This document shows positions 7,658-17,998 of a stretch of 64,000 nt of DNA, piece after piece; the stretch's first letter is position 1; each line of letters starts with the position of its first letter. The notes below the pieces were generated by a model, which was not told the DNA's origin, made no database searches, and was given only the letters and a program-made list of their open reading frames with translations. The translations under genes were made by a program, and so were the position numbers. The stretch is from Candidatus Protochlamydia phocaeensis (GTDB lineage Bacteria > Chlamydiota > Chlamydiia > Chlamydiales > Parachlamydiaceae): the NCBI RefSeq assembly GCF_001545115.1, contig NZ_FCNU01000021.1:1-64000 (forward strand), given 5' to 3'.

Positions 7658-8283
7658 CCAGACCAATCTCTAAACGTTCATTTCGAAAGCCTGATGCTCG
7701 CTATGCTCCTATTGATTTAGTGGTTTGCGAAGGAGAATCAGAAAGGGATTATCTCTCAGAACTTGCTAGAAATTGGCGAATTCACGCTCATATTTGTAAA
7801 GGTGATGGGACTGATCCTAAAAGTATTGTGAATACCGCAAAACGCAAGTTAAAAGAAGATGGGGTAAAATACGACAAAATTTTTTGTGTATTTGACAGAG
7901 ATAACAACCTCTTAGATTATCTAGAGGCGGTCGAACTGTGTAGATCTAAAAAGTTTATTCCGATAGTCTCAAATCCCTGTTTTGAATTATGGATATTTCT
8001 ACATTTCCAAATGCGCGAATCCGGTTTTGGAAGTCCGCAACAAATGATAAAGGCGTTGAGAAAATGTCCAAGGTTTGAGAATTACGACAAAGATGGTGTG
8101 CAAATATTTAAAGATACAATCCATTTAATTGGAACGGCTTGCAAAAATGCTTCAGCATTGGTGTCCAAAAAATATGAGCAGCCAAGAGAAGACCCGTATA
8201 CCAATTTTCATCTCCTTATCAAAAGGTTTGAACTCCTAAAGGAGGAACAAAAATTTTTTGATCGAGCAAAACCATTAAAATGA
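7654..8283 (+). CDS. RloB-like TOPRIM-type putative nuclease
   Basis: This 209-residue protein matches the RloB family. LVVCEGESERDYL (E26, E28) provides the acidic strand-loop of a TOPRIM-like fold. CVFDRDNN (D81, D83) gives the DxD pair, and SNPCFELWIFLHF (about 106-118) is the family signature. The start overlaps the ATPase stop. RloB/AbiLii proteins are the presumed effectors of ATPase-nuclease abortive systems. Nuclease activity is expected from the fold but is not shown here. The gene converges on hsdR, with 62 bp between them. Confidence 0.8.
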   Translation: MTRPISKRSFRKPDARYAPIDLVVCEGESERDYLSELARNWRIHAHICKGDGTDPKSIVNTAKRKLKEDGVKYDKIFCVFDRDNNLLDYLEAVELCRSKKFIPIVSNPCFELWIFLHFQMRESGFGSPQQMIKALRKCPRFENYDKDGVQIFKDTIHLIGTACKNASALVSKKYEQPREDPYTNFHLLIKRFELLKEEQKFFDRAKPLK

Positions 8284-8345
8284 TGACTTAAGGCTTGTTG
8301 TGAATTTATTGCACTGATGGCATTTCAGAAGAAACTAGTTAATCT

Positions 8346-11300
8346 CTATTTAATTTCATTCATCCATTGATCTGACAGCAACTCTGCCTGCTCTAATACA
8401 GTTTGGGTAGCTTTTTCGCAAAGATCAGGCGGGTAACCATATTTTCTTAGAATCCGCTTTACGAGTACACGCAACTTAGCTTTTACACTTTCTTTTAAGG
8501 TCCAATCGATGGTTGTGTTATTGCGAATTGAATCTGCAAGTTCTCTAGCAATGACTCTGAGTTGATCATCGCCTAAAACATCACGCGCGCTCTTATTATC
8601 AGCAAGGGCATCATAGAAAGCATATTCATCATCGCTCAACCCCAAATCTTGCCCTTTTTGGTTGGCTTGTCTGATTTCTTTAGCTAATTGGATAAGCTCC
8701 TCAATGACTTGAGCGGTTTCGATTAAGCGCCCCTGATACCTTTGAATAGTATTTTCAAGCATTTCAGTGAAATTCTTGGCCTGAACAATATTTTTATTTG
8801 ATCTGCTGCGAATTTGATCTTTTAAGAGTTTTTTTAGCATCTCAAAGGCCAGATTTTTGCGTTCCATGCCTTTGACTTCTGCAAGGAACTCGTCTGAAAG
8901 AATAGAAATTTCAGGGTTCTTAAGACCTGCGGCAGCGAAGATATCAACCATTTCAGTTGAGGCAACAGCTCTAGAAACAATCTGTTGAAGAGCTGTATTG
9001 AGCTCATCCATATCTTTCCCTGATCCTGCAGTGGACTTTGCAAATGCGGATCTTACATTTTGAAAAAAGCCAACACTATCTCTAATTTGCTTTGCTTCAT
9101 CGCTTGCAGCACAAAGCGAAAAGGCTTTGGATAAATCAAGAGTTGCTTGCATAAAACGTTCTCGTCCCTTTTCTTGGGACAAAATATGCTCCATAGCTGC
9201 AGGAATGATGGAGAGCCTTTCTTGTGGCGTACCGATGATTGCCTTTGAGTAATCAAATTTATAGAATAGCTGCTGAACAACTTCGTATTTTTCCTGCATC
9301 AAAGCGATTGCTTCTTCTTGAGGAACTCCAATCTCTCCCCGATCCTGTTCGGTGTAGTTAGCTAAGGCTTTTCGAAGTTGATCGGCTATCCCCAAATAAT
9401 CAACAATTAATCCGCCAGGCTTATCCTTGAATACTCGGTTAACTCTAGCGATAGCTTGCATAAGTCCGTGGCCTTGCATCGGCTTATCTATATACATCGT
9501 GTGCATGCAAGGGGCATCAAAACCTGTTAGCCACATATCTCGCACAATGACAAGCTTTAAAGTATCATTAGGGTTTTTCGCTCGCTTAGCTAATAGATCT
9601 CGTGCCTTTTTGTTTCTTACATGAGGTTGAAAATCTTCAGGGTCGCTTGCAGATCCTGTCATAACTACTTTGATGAGTCCTTGATTGTCATCGTCACTAT
9701 GCCAATCCGGGCGAAGTTTGATGATGGCTTTATAAAGCTCTACGCAAATGCGACGGCTCATGCACACAATCATGCCTTTGCCATCCATCGCTTCTGTGCG
9801 TCGTTCAAAATGATCCACAATATCCGCCGCAATCAGGTTAATTCGATTTTCAGCTCCGACAAGCGCTTCTAATCTCGCCCACTTACTTTTGAGTTTTTCC
9901 TTGAGGTCAACCTCTTCCTTTTCGGTAAGTTCCTCAAAGTCTTGCTCAATGCGAGGACGTTCTTTTTCGTTAAGCTCAATTTTAGCGAGCCTACTTTCAT
10001 AGTAAAGCCGAACGGTTGCGCCATCTTCAACAGCCTGTTGAATATCATAGGTGTGAATATTGTCACCAAAAACAGCATAGGTATCTTTATCGGAAAGTTC
10101 GATCGGTGTGCCTGTAAAGCCAATGAAAGAAGCATTTGGTAACCCATCACGCATATGCCTTGCAAAACCATCGATAAAATCGTACTGGCTGCGATGGGCT
10201 TCATCGGCAATCACGATGATATTGCGTCGATCTGAAAGTAGCTGATAGGATTCTCCGTTGTATGGTGAGAATTTCTGAATGGTTGTAAAAATTACCCCAC
10301 CTGAAGCTACAGAAAGTAGTTCTTTCAAATGTTTTCGATCATTTGCTTGAGCGGGCGTCTGGCGTAAAAGTTCTTTGCAGCTCGAGAATGTTCCAAAAAG
10401 CTGCTCGTCCAAATCGTTTCTATCCGTTAAAACAATCAGGGTTGGATTTTGCATCGCTTTTTGTTGAATAATTTTTCCCGCATAGAATGCCATGGACAAA
10501 CTTTTTCCAGACCCTTGGGTATGCCAAATGACTCCGGCTCTTTTATCCCCGCTTGGGGCGGAAGCATCGATCGTACATTCAATGGCTTTGTTCACTGCAT
10601 GATACTGATGGTAGGCTGCAATTTTTTTGACAATTTTTTCTCCATCGATTTCAAATACCATGAAATTGCGTATGAGATCCAAAAGAACATCGTGGCGAAA
10701 CAAGCCCTTTAACAATGTTTCAAGTTCAGCAGTTCCTTTCGGCGCTATCGTTTTGCCATCAATTGTTCTCCATGGCATAAAGCGTTCTTTATTAGCGGTC
10801 AAAGAACCAACTTTTGCCTCAGTTCCATCTGAAATCACTAGAAGGCTGTTTGTTCTAAAAATAGACGGTATATCTTTCTTGTATGTCTGAAGCTGATTGT
10901 AGGCATGAGTAAGGGTGGTATTTTCGTTGACCGCATTTTTGAGCTCAATAACTGCTAAAGGGATACCATTAATGAAAATAACGATATCAGGACGGCGATT
11001 GCGCTTGTTCTCAACAACTGTGAATTGATTGACGGCTATAAAACTGTTATTCGCAATGTTTTCAAAGTCAATTAAGTAGGCTTTATCTCCGGCGATGCTG
11101 CCATCCTCTCTTGTATATTCAATATCGACCCCCTCGACAAGCATGCGATGGAATAAATAATTGTCTTCAATAAGATCCGGCGCTCTAGAAGCGATTACTT
11201 TTCGACAAACGTCTTTTAGAATTTCGGTGGAAAGATTCGGATTTATCGTTGTTAATGAGGAAAGTAGACGCTGTTCAAGAACGATATCGGAATAGTTTTT

Positions 11301-11423
11301 GCGTTCTTGATTTAGACTATCAGGAGCAATATTAGCCCCTTGAATTAATTCATAATCCAAGTCTTCAAACCAAGCAAGTGTTGCTTGTTCTACTATGTCT
11401 TCTGAGAACCTTCCTTGGCTCAT
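8346..11423 (-). CDS. hsdR: Type I restriction enzyme, R subunit
   Basis: The 1025-residue motor and nuclease subunit carries an N-terminal PD-(D/E)xK nuclease with D146 and E160xK162 (PLAVIELKN). The superfamily 2 translocase follows: Walker A is GSGKS at 304-308, DEAH is at 407-410, and GFTGTP comes shortly after. The C-terminal 170 residues form the helical region that contacts HsdM. An AAGGAA site precedes the ATG by six bases. It is the last gene of the hsdM-hsdS-hsdR operon, 10 bp behind hsdS. All key motifs are present, so it looks functional. A partial second copy of its 3' end is at 4498-5035. Confidence 0.95.
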   Translation of the reverse strand: MSQGRFSEDIVEQATLAWFEDLDYELIQGANIAPDSLNQERKNYSDIVLEQRLLSSLTTINPNLSTEILKDVCRKVIASRAPDLIEDNYLFHRMLVEGVDIEYTREDGSIAGDKAYLIDFENIANNSFIAVNQFTVVENKRNRRPDIVIFINGIPLAVIELKNAVNENTTLTHAYNQLQTYKKDIPSIFRTNSLLVISDGTEAKVGSLTANKERFMPWRTIDGKTIAPKGTAELETLLKGLFRHDVLLDLIRNFMVFEIDGEKIVKKIAAYHQYHAVNKAIECTIDASAPSGDKRAGVIWHTQGSGKSLSMAFYAGKIIQQKAMQNPTLIVLTDRNDLDEQLFGTFSSCKELLRQTPAQANDRKHLKELLSVASGGVIFTTIQKFSPYNGESYQLLSDRRNIIVIADEAHRSQYDFIDGFARHMRDGLPNASFIGFTGTPIELSDKDTYAVFGDNIHTYDIQQAVEDGATVRLYYESRLAKIELNEKERPRIEQDFEELTEKEEVDLKEKLKSKWARLEALVGAENRINLIAADIVDHFERRTEAMDGKGMIVCMSRRICVELYKAIIKLRPDWHSDDDNQGLIKVVMTGSASDPEDFQPHVRNKKARDLLAKRAKNPNDTLKLVIVRDMWLTGFDAPCMHTMYIDKPMQGHGLMQAIARVNRVFKDKPGGLIVDYLGIADQLRKALANYTEQDRGEIGVPQEEAIALMQEKYEVVQQLFYKFDYSKAIIGTPQERLSIIPAAMEHILSQEKGRERFMQATLDLSKAFSLCAASDEAKQIRDSVGFFQNVRSAFAKSTAGSGKDMDELNTALQQIVSRAVASTEMVDIFAAAGLKNPEISILSDEFLAEVKGMERKNLAFEMLKKLLKDQIRSRSNKNIVQAKNFTEMLENTIQRYQGRLIETAQVIEELIQLAKEIRQANQKGQDLGLSDDEYAFYDALADNKSARDVLGDDQLRVIARELADSIRNNTTIDWTLKESVKAKLRVLVKRILRKYGYPPDLCEKATQTVLEQAELLSDQWMNEIK

Positions 11424-11433
11424 AATAATTTCC

Positions 11434-12684
11434 TTAAATTGTGGCTGAAATTAACATTTCAGCCTCTTGAATTTTGATTTCTCCACTGATGAGTTTGAGA
11501 AGAAAGGTATCTCTAATTTCTGATAGAATTTCTGTGTTAATGTTGAGAGCCAACACTTTTTCATGAAGAGATGATATTATCTCACCGAACGCAATCATTA
11601 ATTTCTTTTTAGGTATCCAAAAAGTAACATTTTTTAAATTTTGAATTGTTATTTGAGGCTGTGCAGAACCAGTAGCATATCTAGTCATATCTAAATATTT
11701 AAGCATGTATTCAAGATAGTATCTATTTATATCCCTGTTTTTTAACACTTCACAAATGAGTGAATTGTTTGTAACAAAAGATTTAGGATCTGTTCGATGA
11801 ATTTTTCCTGAAGCTGCACCCCGACAAGCAATTATTACTTGTTGTTCGTCATATAAAAAAGTTGTGTGGTAACCGATTAGACCATTTCCTCCAAAAACAG
11901 GAAAACCATTTTCAATTAATTCACTAGTTGGGAGGTTCTTGCCATAAACTATATTTGACACATCATGGAGGTGTACAATTTTCCACCCAGCAGGTATAAG
12001 TCCTGAAAGTGAATCAATAAAACTTTCAGGAAACAGATCCGCAATTTCTGGGCTCAAGCCTTCAGGCCTTCGGCCTACTGCTTTCGTCTTTACAGGATCA
12101 AAATCGATAAACCAGCTTTTGAAAAGGCTGTCAGCAATATTTTCTAACGTTTTGCATATCTGACGATTTAGTTCAATTTTATCATCCAGAGAGTTAAGAA
12201 TATTGGCTATAGTTTCTTGAGCCTGTAAACAAGGGATATGTAATTGCATTTTTTCTAGTCGCGCTCGGGACAATTCGGTTTGACCAGTAGACCCCTCTCC
12301 TAAAGATTCTATAAATGATTCCTTTGAACGTAATACCCAACCGAAATAATCTTTGTTTATAAGATTTGAATTGGGCCTTACAATTGTAACATGAGAATCA
12401 ACAGTTGTCGGTTCAGTAATTTTTTTAACTTGAGCTACTCTCCCTAATGTTCCAGTTCCTGTGGAATTAATTAAAACATCTCCTATCTGAATATATTTTT
12501 CTTGAGGTACATTTTTTAATTTAAAATTATTTCTCCTAGCTTCTTTTAGTGAAAGTCTTTGATTGCGAACACATTTTTGATTAATTACAAGAACACCATC
12601 TTTTTCAGAATATTTTGGACTAATTCCTCTTTTAATCATTAAGCAGATTTCTTCAAGGCAAACCACATTCCAATCAGAACTCAT
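11434..12684 (-). CDS. hsdS: Type I restriction enzyme, specificity subunit
   Basis: ATG at 12684 is preferred because GAGGG lies six to seven bases upstream. A TTG in frame at 12690 is the alternative. The start overlaps the hsdM stop by 11 bp. The 416-residue protein has two target-recognition domains separated by the conserved coiled region ([20 protein letters not shown], ending SWFIDFDPV, residues about 150-200). A second conserved helix is at the C-terminus. The two domains would read the two halves of a split DNA site. The target cannot be predicted from sequence alone. Confidence 0.93.
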   Translation of the reverse strand: MSSDWNVVCLEEICLMIKRGISPKYSEKDGVLVINQKCVRNQRLSLKEARRNNFKLKNVPQEKYIQIGDVLINSTGTGTLGRVAQVKKITEPTTVDSHVTIVRPNSNLINKDYFGWVLRSKESFIESLGEGSTGQTELSRARLEKMQLHIPCLQAQETIANILNSLDDKIELNRQICKTLENIADSLFKSWFIDFDPVKTKAVGRRPEGLSPEIADLFPESFIDSLSGLIPAGWKIVHLHDVSNIVYGKNLPTSELIENGFPVFGGNGLIGYHTTFLYDEQQVIIACRGAASGKIHRTDPKSFVTNNSLICEVLKNRDINRYYLEYMLKYLDMTRYATGSAQPQITIQNLKNVTFWIPKKKLMIAFGEIISSLHEKVLALNINTEILSEIRDTFLLKLISGEIKIQEAEMLISATI

Positions 12685-14248
12685 ACCCAACCCTCGCTAG
12701 TTGCTTACGAATTTCGTTGTCCATTTCTTGGGATTTAGCCATTTGTTCAGCAAGAATCTTTGTCAATTCTTGCATTTTCTCGTGAAAAGAGCCTTCTTCT
12801 TCCTCAATTTCTTCAGTGCCGACATAACGTCCTGGGGTAAGAACGTAACCATGTTCTTGAACTTCTTCTAATGTCGTTGATTTGCAGAATCCAGGAATAT
12901 CTTGATAACCGTCTAAGAAAGAAAGATGATCGACTTTTTCACCACGCCAAGAATGATAGGTACTGGTGATATAGCTAATGTCTTTTGCTAAATCGAGGTC
13001 TTTATGAGTGCGATCTGCCATAAAACCTAACTTACGCGCATCGATAAACAGGATTTCTCCTCTGCGATCACGAAGTTTGCCTTTTCCAGCTAAGCCACCA
13101 CTTTTGTCTTTTGCTAAAAACCAAAGGCATACGGGAATTTGTGTTGAATAAAATAGCTGCCCCGGAAGAGCAACCATGCAATCAACAAGATCTTCTTCAA
13201 TAAGACGTTTGCGTATTTCCCCTTCCCCGCTTGTATTCGAACTCATCGAGCCATTGGCAAGAACAACTCCTGCTACTCCATGAGGGGCAAGATGATGAAC
13301 CATATGTTGAAGCCAAGCATAATTGGCATTTCCTACTGGAGGTACTCCAAATTTCCAGCGCATATCTTCGCGTAAATTTTCACCGCCCCAATCGGAAATG
13401 TTAAAGGGTGGGTTTGCAATGATATAATCTGCTTTTAGGTCTTTATGTAAGTCATTGTGGAAGGTGTCAGCATTTCTCGAACCAATGTTACCTTCAATTT
13501 GACGGATGGCTAGATTCATTTTGCAGAGACGCCAAGTGGTGGGATTGGATTCTTGGCCGTAGATAGAAATATCGCCGATCCGACCACCGTGACTTTCGAC
13601 GAATTTTTCTGATTGAACAAACATTCCACCTGAGCCACAGCAAGGGTCATATACGCGCCCTTTATAGGGTTTTAGCATTTCGACAAGGAGACGAACAATG
13701 GATTGAGGTGTGTAGAATTCTCCACCGCCTTTGCCTTCTGCGCTGGCAAAACGGGAAAGAAAGTATTCATAAACACGACCAAGAACGTCTTTCTGTCCTT
13801 GTGTATGCATGCTGATTGTACTCATTAAATCAACGAGATCACCAAGCTTTTCCTTGTTTAAAGCAGGTCTTGCATAGTCTTTAGGTAAAATGCCTTTGAG
13901 TGCGCTGTTCTCCTTTTCGAGTTCTGACATGGCTTCATCGATGATCGTGCCGATTTTTACAGAACGGGCATTAGATTTAATATTTTCCCAACGAGCAAGT
14001 TTTGGCACCCAAAAGACATTCTCTGCAAGGTATTCGTCACGATCTTCGGGATCGGCCCCTTCTTCAGTTTTGAGCTTATTGTATTTCTCTTCGAAAGCGT
14101 CTGAGATATACTTAAGGAAAATCAAACCTAAAGCAACGTGTTTGTATTCTGCTGGGTCCATGTGACCGCGCATTTTATCGGCCGCAGCCCATAATTGTTG
14201 CTCAAAGCCAAGGTTAGCGCCTGATGTCGAATTTACTTTCGTTTTCAT
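12674..14248 (-). CDS. hsdM: Type I DNA methyltransferase, M subunit
   Basis: The 524-residue N6-adenine methyltransferase has an N-terminal HsdM_N helical domain ([20 protein letters not shown]). The SAM-binding motif DPCCGSGGM is at 201-209 and the catalytic NPPF at 279-282. It begins with a strong AAAGGAG site and is the first gene of the hsd operon. It methylates the host site and forms the M2S core with HsdS. The region immediately upstream (14283-14555) is repeated at 2937-3205. Confidence 0.95.
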   Translation of the reverse strand: MKTKVNSTSGANLGFEQQLWAAADKMRGHMDPAEYKHVALGLIFLKYISDAFEEKYNKLKTEEGADPEDRDEYLAENVFWVPKLARWENIKSNARSVKIGTIIDEAMSELEKENSALKGILPKDYARPALNKEKLGDLVDLMSTISMHTQGQKDVLGRVYEYFLSRFASAEGKGGGEFYTPQSIVRLLVEMLKPYKGRVYDPCCGSGGMFVQSEKFVESHGGRIGDISIYGQESNPTTWRLCKMNLAIRQIEGNIGSRNADTFHNDLHKDLKADYIIANPPFNISDWGGENLREDMRWKFGVPPVGNANYAWLQHMVHHLAPHGVAGVVLANGSMSSNTSGEGEIRKRLIEEDLVDCMVALPGQLFYSTQIPVCLWFLAKDKSGGLAGKGKLRDRRGEILFIDARKLGFMADRTHKDLDLAKDISYITSTYHSWRGEKVDHLSFLDGYQDIPGFCKSTTLEEVQEHGYVLTPGRYVGTEEIEEEEGSFHEKMQELTKILAEQMAKSQEMDNEIRKQLARVGYEF

Positions 14249-14282
14249 TTGTTACTCCTTTATCCGCATACTTTAAAAACTT

Positions 14283-14555
14283 GTTAAGTACATAAAAAAG
14301 AATTCAAGATATTGAAATTTCTCAAGAATTCTATTTGCTATGCGCTTGTATTTTTCGTTCAAAAATAAACAGGGGTTCGAGCATTTTTTACATCTTTTGC
14401 CATCGCTCAAGATTCCATAATTTTTCCGAGCATTCTAATCAATTTTCATGAGACTTTCAATCGCAAATATTTATTTGTTAGTCATTTATTAATTACACAA
14501 AAAAGAATTAATAAAAGAATCCATCAGACTTCGGATTCCAAAATTAAAACTACTT
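14283..14555 (+). repeat. hsdM upstream region, repeated at 2937-3205
   Basis: This is the 5' flank of the intact hsdM and probably contains its promoter (on the minus strand). The diverged second copy at 2937 lies next to boundary repeat B, just as this copy lies next to D. The two are therefore equivalent positions of two island units. The rest of 14249-14634 shows no gene. Confidence 0.8.
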
Positions 14556-14634
14556 GTCATTCTGAGAAAGCAAATTGAATTGCAGAAGAGCCATGAAAGA
14601 TGGCTTATGAAAATATTGCCATTTTAATCTTTCG

Positions 14635-14839
14635 CTTCTGCATATCTAAAAGGATTTTATACATAGAGGATTCAATAAAAATTAAGCAAAAGCGACTTGA
14701 TATTTCTCGCAAAATGGCATTTTCAGAAAAATAGGGATGAAACTAAGGGAATGAATGCAGAGAGGGCGATTTCTTGCAGAGGCTTAAAATAAAAAAGGCG
14801 CTTTCCCCTGGGAAAGCGCCATGATGCCGATGACCGGAC
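14635..14839 (+). repeat. Island direct repeat, copy D, overlapping tRNA-Leu
   Basis: This is the right-hand member of the 205-bp direct repeat (copy C at 5028-5232). It contains the tRNA-Leu terminator and ends 15 nt inside the intact tRNA gene. It is read as the att site at the tRNA end of the element. Confidence 0.9.
14785..14820 (-). terminator. Rho-independent terminator of tRNA-Leu(CAA)
   Basis: GGCGCTTTCCC and GGGAAAGCGCC form a perfect 11-bp stem at 14797-14820 with a two-base loop. On the minus strand it is followed by a T-rich tract (14785-14796). It lies four bases after the tRNA 3' end. Confidence 0.9.
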
Positions 14840-14908
14840 TCGAACCAGCACTCTATTGCTAGAAGTAGATTTTGAGTCTACCGCGTCTACCAATTCCGCC
14901 ACATCGGC
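14825..14908 (-). tRNA. tRNA-Leu(CAA)
   Basis: The 84-nt class II tRNA begins GCCGATG (paired with CATCGGC) with discriminator A. Its anticodon stem GTAGA/TCTAC encloses the loop CTCAAAA, giving anticodon CAA for UUG codons. A long variable arm and a normal T arm (CTGG TTCGAGT CCGG) are present. CCA is not encoded. Its 3' end is the integration site of the island. Confidence 0.95.
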
Positions 14909-14963
14909 ATAGAATACCCAAGAGTATAAGGATTATCCACATTTTGTCAAAGCAGAAAATGCA

Positions 14964-15797
14964 TTACCAGCGATGAAAATTGCGAAAAGCCTTATCCCAC
15001 GTATAAATCACCTTCTCCTGCAAGTCCCAATCATAGCGCACTTGAATGCTGATATAAGGATAGGGATGCCGGTTGTCAAAATCCCTTCCCTCTGTCTTTT
15101 TAAAAAGCTTGATAAAAATTTCTTTATTATACCAAGGCTGGATAGCCGTTCGGCTATCGCCTTTGTCATAGCGTTTAAATTCTTCAAAGTCGCTAAGTCC
15201 CTTATACTTGGGATTCTCCTTGTAATAAGCGAGAATGAGATTGACGACAGCCTCCGGCTGCTGCTCCATGCCCTGAATATAAAAATCGACTTCAGCTCCG
15301 AGCAAATGCTTCGAGGCTTGATTGGCCGGCGAGGGATCTAAATAGAGATTGTGATCGGGACAGCAATGCCCGCAAGTGATGACGATGCGTTTGCCGGTCT
15401 TATCCTGCAAGTAGTTGAGCAAATCGATGAGAATGGGGTATATGAATTCTTTGTTCTCGCGCAAAGGCAGGCTATGCCGCTGCGGCCCTCCGCAATCGTA
15501 ATAGCGGACCAGCTCCTTTTCTTTTTGCACAAAATGGACGGGATTCAGGCTGCTTCCCTTGCAACGGAAAAAATCTTTGGTAATGGCAGGATAAACGCCG
15601 CCTTTTCTTTCTTCCCACGGATAAGACTCCCGTTTCAAAGGCGCCATGGGTTCGACTTGAAAAAGCGATTCCCCATGATGACGATAGAGATACTCCCCTT
15701 TTAAGGGAGGAGAAAGGGGCGAGGAAGGTTTAGAAGACGAACAGCTTAATAGCATCAGCAAAGCAAGGAAGCCTATTAAAACTTTTCTGCCTATCAT
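14964..15797 (-). CDS. Lipoprotein with peptidase M15-like motif (CT465-like)
   Basis: The 277-residue protein has a lipobox (LLMLLSC, C19), so it should be lipid-anchored after signal peptidase II cleavage. The C-terminal domain contains ASKHLLGAEVDFYI with H164 and D171. This is the HxxxxxxD zinc-binding pattern of M15/peptidase_M15_A D-Ala-D-Ala carboxypeptidase-like proteins, preceded by a cysteine-rich TCGHCC. Its position after gph/truA/ispD corresponds to CT465 of C. trachomatis. A peptidoglycan-related role is plausible but the second histidine region was not verified. Confidence 0.65.
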   Translation of the reverse strand: MIGRKVLIGFLALLMLLSCSSSKPSSPLSPPLKGEYLYRHHGESLFQVEPMAPLKRESYPWEERKGGVYPAITKDFFRCKGSSLNPVHFVQKEKELVRYYDCGGPQRHSLPLRENKEFIYPILIDLLNYLQDKTGKRIVITCGHCCPDHNLYLDPSPANQASKHLLGAEVDFYIQGMEQQPEAVVNLILAYYKENPKYKGLSDFEEFKRYDKGDSRTAIQPWYNKEIFIKLFKKTEGRDFDNRHPYPYISIQVRYDWDLQEKVIYTWDKAFRNFHRW

Positions 15798-15858
15798 GGC
15801 GCTACCCTTTTAAATTCATCTACTTTAAACTAATTGCATGTTCAGGAAGGATATGACT

Positions 15859-16536
15859 ATGCAATGGATTCATCATTATCAGCTTTTTTTATTCGATTTC
15901 GACGGCCTTTTAGTCAATACCGAACATCTCCATTATCAAGCCTATCTTCGCATGTGCGCCCAAAGAGGGTTTACGCTTAATTGGAGCTTTCAGCGCTATT
16001 CCGATGCGGCGCATCATCAACCGACTGCCCTGCGCGATCAAATTTATGCCGAATTCCCCGCTTTGCAGGCACAAGAGCCTAACTGGTCCGTCCTTTACGA
16101 AGATAAAAAGCGCGCTTTTCTAGCGCTTTTACAAGAAGGCGCAGCGCAGCTTATGCCCGGAGTCCATTCTCTTTTGCTCGCCCTGCAGCAAGCGGACATC
16201 CGCCGCTGTGTCGTCACTCACTCTCCCCTTGCCGTCATTCAAACCATTCGCGAACAAAATCCCATTCTCGATACCATTCCTTATTGGATTACCCGCGAGG
16301 ATTACACCCATCCAAAGCCGCATCCCGAATGCTACCAATTAGCCATTAAGCGGTATGCTAGAGAGGACGATCGCATCATTGGATTTGAAGATAGTCCGCG
16401 CGGGTTGAATGCGCTTTTGCAAACGCCTGCCAAAGCTGTGTTGATCTGCCCTCCCGACTCCCCTTATTTAAACCAAACCCTCGTTTCGCATCTTTGCTAC
16501 TATCCCACTTTTACTGCCATTCAAAGCACCCCTTGA
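15859..16536 (+). CDS. HAD family phosphatase (phosphoglycolate phosphatase-like)
   Basis: ATG at 15859 is chosen because AGGAAGG ends eight bases upstream. The frame is open from an ATG at 15838. The product of 225 residues carries the HAD motif I FDFDGLLVN (D13, D15). A helical cap follows, then motif II-like VVTHS and motif IV GFEDSPRGLNAL. This places it with beta-phosphoglucomutase/Gph-type subfamily I phosphatases. It corresponds in position to CT464. The substrate cannot be predicted. Its 3' end overlaps the convergent truA by 16 bp. Confidence 0.85.
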   Translation: MQWIHHYQLFLFDFDGLLVNTEHLHYQAYLRMCAQRGFTLNWSFQRYSDAAHHQPTALRDQIYAEFPALQAQEPNWSVLYEDKKRAFLALLQEGAAQLMPGVHSLLLALQQADIRRCVVTHSPLAVIQTIREQNPILDTIPYWITREDYTHPKPHPECYQLAIKRYAREDDRIIGFEDSPRGLNALLQTPAKAVLICPPDSPYLNQTLVSHLCYYPTFTAIQSTP

Positions 16537-17318
16537 GGCTCGCTACCCGATAATTTCATTAAATGATCGCCCGGATAATCGACTCGCGCCAAAAAAAGGC
16601 CTTGCGGGGGAGCGGCCTTGCCGGCTTTGCGGCGATCTTTGGCTGCAAAAATGGCCTCTATATCCTCTAAAGGACGTTTATGGGATGCCACTTCCTCCAA
16701 AGTCCCGACAATGTTGCGCACCATTTTATATAGAAATCCATTCCCCTCGAATTCCATTCGCAACCCGCCTTCGACCGGTTTGATATCCAAACGATAAAGC
16801 GTGCGAACAGGATCGTGCGCAGCCGTGCCCGTATGCGCCTCATTGGCAAATGAGGTAAAATCATGCGTGCCGACAAACCGTGCTGCCGCTTCTTTCAATA
16901 AATCGCTATCGATTTTGCTGTGGACATGCCAGCAATAGAGGCGGCGGAAAGGATCCATGACGCGGTCGAGATGCAAAAAATAATGGTATTCTTTTCCAAT
17001 GGCGCTATATTGCGCGTGAAAGTGAAGGGCGGCCATTTCCGCCTGTTTGATCCGTATATCATGGGGCAGCATGCCATTGAGGGCAAATTGCAGACGGTTG
17101 AGATCGAGCCTTTTTTCCGACTTGAAATGGGCGATTTGCGCAATGGCGTGCACACCGGCATCTGTGCGCCCGGATCCGGTAACCACGACCTTTTCTTCCC
17201 TTAAGAGCGTACAAAGGGTCTCTTGGAGATGTTGTTGGATCGAGGGCGCATTCGGTTGGATCTGCCATCCGCTGTAATGGGTCCCGTCATAAGCAATTGT
17301 CAATTTGTAGGTGTGCAT
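16521..17318 (-). CDS. truA: tRNA pseudouridine(38-40) synthase TruA
   Basis: The 265-residue enzyme has [14 protein letters not shown] at the N-terminus and the catalytic [11 protein letters not shown], with D53 as the nucleophile. It converts U38-U40 of tRNA anticodon arms to pseudouridine. It overlaps the 3' end of ispD by 19 bp, so the two are translationally coupled. The order yaeI-ispD-truA matches CT461-CT463. Confidence 0.95.
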   Translation of the reverse strand: MHTYKLTIAYDGTHYSGWQIQPNAPSIQQHLQETLCTLLREEKVVVTGSGRTDAGVHAIAQIAHFKSEKRLDLNRLQFALNGMLPHDIRIKQAEMAALHFHAQYSAIGKEYHYFLHLDRVMDPFRRLYCWHVHSKIDSDLLKEAAARFVGTHDFTSFANEAHTGTAAHDPVRTLYRLDIKPVEGGLRMEFEGNGFLYKMVRNIVGTLEEVASHKRPLEDIEAIFAAKDRRKAGKAAPPQGLFLARVDYPGDHLMKLSGSEPQGVL

Positions 17319-17995
17319 GCTCTCTCTAACAGTTGTTGCGCGATAAAAAGATCATCCGGCGTCGTCACTTTGATATTCTCATAAGGTCCCTTGACCACTT
17401 TGACGGGCTTGCCAAGCAGTTCGACCAAAGAGACATCATCCGTTACGGTCAAATTTTGCTGCAGGGCTTTTGCAAAGCCTTCTTGCAACAGGCTTAAGCG
17501 TACCACTTGCGGAGTTTGCATTTCCCAAACCTGCGCGCGATCGGGCGTGCTAAGGACAATCTGATCGTCATTGCAGATTTTAATGGTGGCTTTCACAGGG
17601 ACGCCGGCGACGGCAGCTCCCCATTCATCGGCAGCTTGAACGACCTGGCGGACAAGCCCAGCGGAAATCAGCGGACGGGCGGAATCGTGAATGCAAACAA
17701 GCGGATCGCCTTGCAGGAGCTGAATACCATTAAATACGGAGTCCTGGCGGCGCATGCCTGGAGAAGCAAAGCTCAACGATTTCTTTTCTTGATAGGGAAG
17801 AAACAACTTCTGATATTCAGGTTCGCATACGACAATGAGATGCTTTACCTCCGGAAGATGGACAAAGACTTCAAAGCTATGCAAAGCAAGCGGTTTATTG
17901 AGAATAGGCAGATACTGCTTTGGGATATCCCTTCCCATCCGGGTTCCCATTCCTCCTGCTAAAAAGACGACGCTAAAAGAGGTTATTTGATTCAT
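17300..17995 (-). CDS. ispD: 2-C-methyl-D-erythritol 4-phosphate cytidylyltransferase IspD
   Basis: The 231-residue protein starts with [20 protein letters not shown], the nucleotide-binding loop of IspD, and contains the [10 protein letters not shown] motif near residue 100. It makes CDP-methylerythritol in the MEP isoprenoid pathway. It begins three bases after the stop of the yaeI-like gene, within one operon. Confidence 0.95.
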   Translation of the reverse strand: MNQITSFSVVFLAGGMGTRMGRDIPKQYLPILNKPLALHSFEVFVHLPEVKHLIVVCEPEYQKLFLPYQEKKSLSFASPGMRRQDSVFNGIQLLQGDPLVCIHDSARPLISAGLVRQVVQAADEWGAAVAGVPVKATIKICNDDQIVLSTPDRAQVWEMQTPQVVRLSLLQEGFAKALQQNLTVTDDVSLVELLGKPVKVVKGPYENIKVTTPDDLFIAQQLLERACTPTN

Positions 17996-17998
17996 GGA

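Larger units (their letters stand above)
5028..14839. mobile_element. Integrated defence island at tRNA-Leu, bounded by 205-bp direct repeats
   Basis: The element lies between repeat copies C and D and abuts the 3' end of tRNA-Leu(CAA). Cargo is the unknown gene at 5535, the RloA/RloB-like pair and hsdMSR. Copy C carries only the last 15 nt of the tRNA, the mark left when an element enters a tRNA 3' end. Recombination between C and D would excise about 9.6 kb and keep the tRNA intact. No integrase gene is present, so it is either non-autonomous or has lost it. Homologous recombination between the repeats is the alternative mechanism. Two further, decayed units lie to the left (1312-5027). Confidence 0.75.

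Noticed and set aside
9427..10890. Several plus-strand open frames of 65-87 codons across hsdR
   Set aside because: They lie opposite a 1025-codon gene with full HsdR motifs, show no ribosome sites and no domains. They are antisense shadows.
16895..17277. Overlapping open frames on both strands within truA
   Set aside because: They are shadows of truA, which has intact catalytic motifs along its length.
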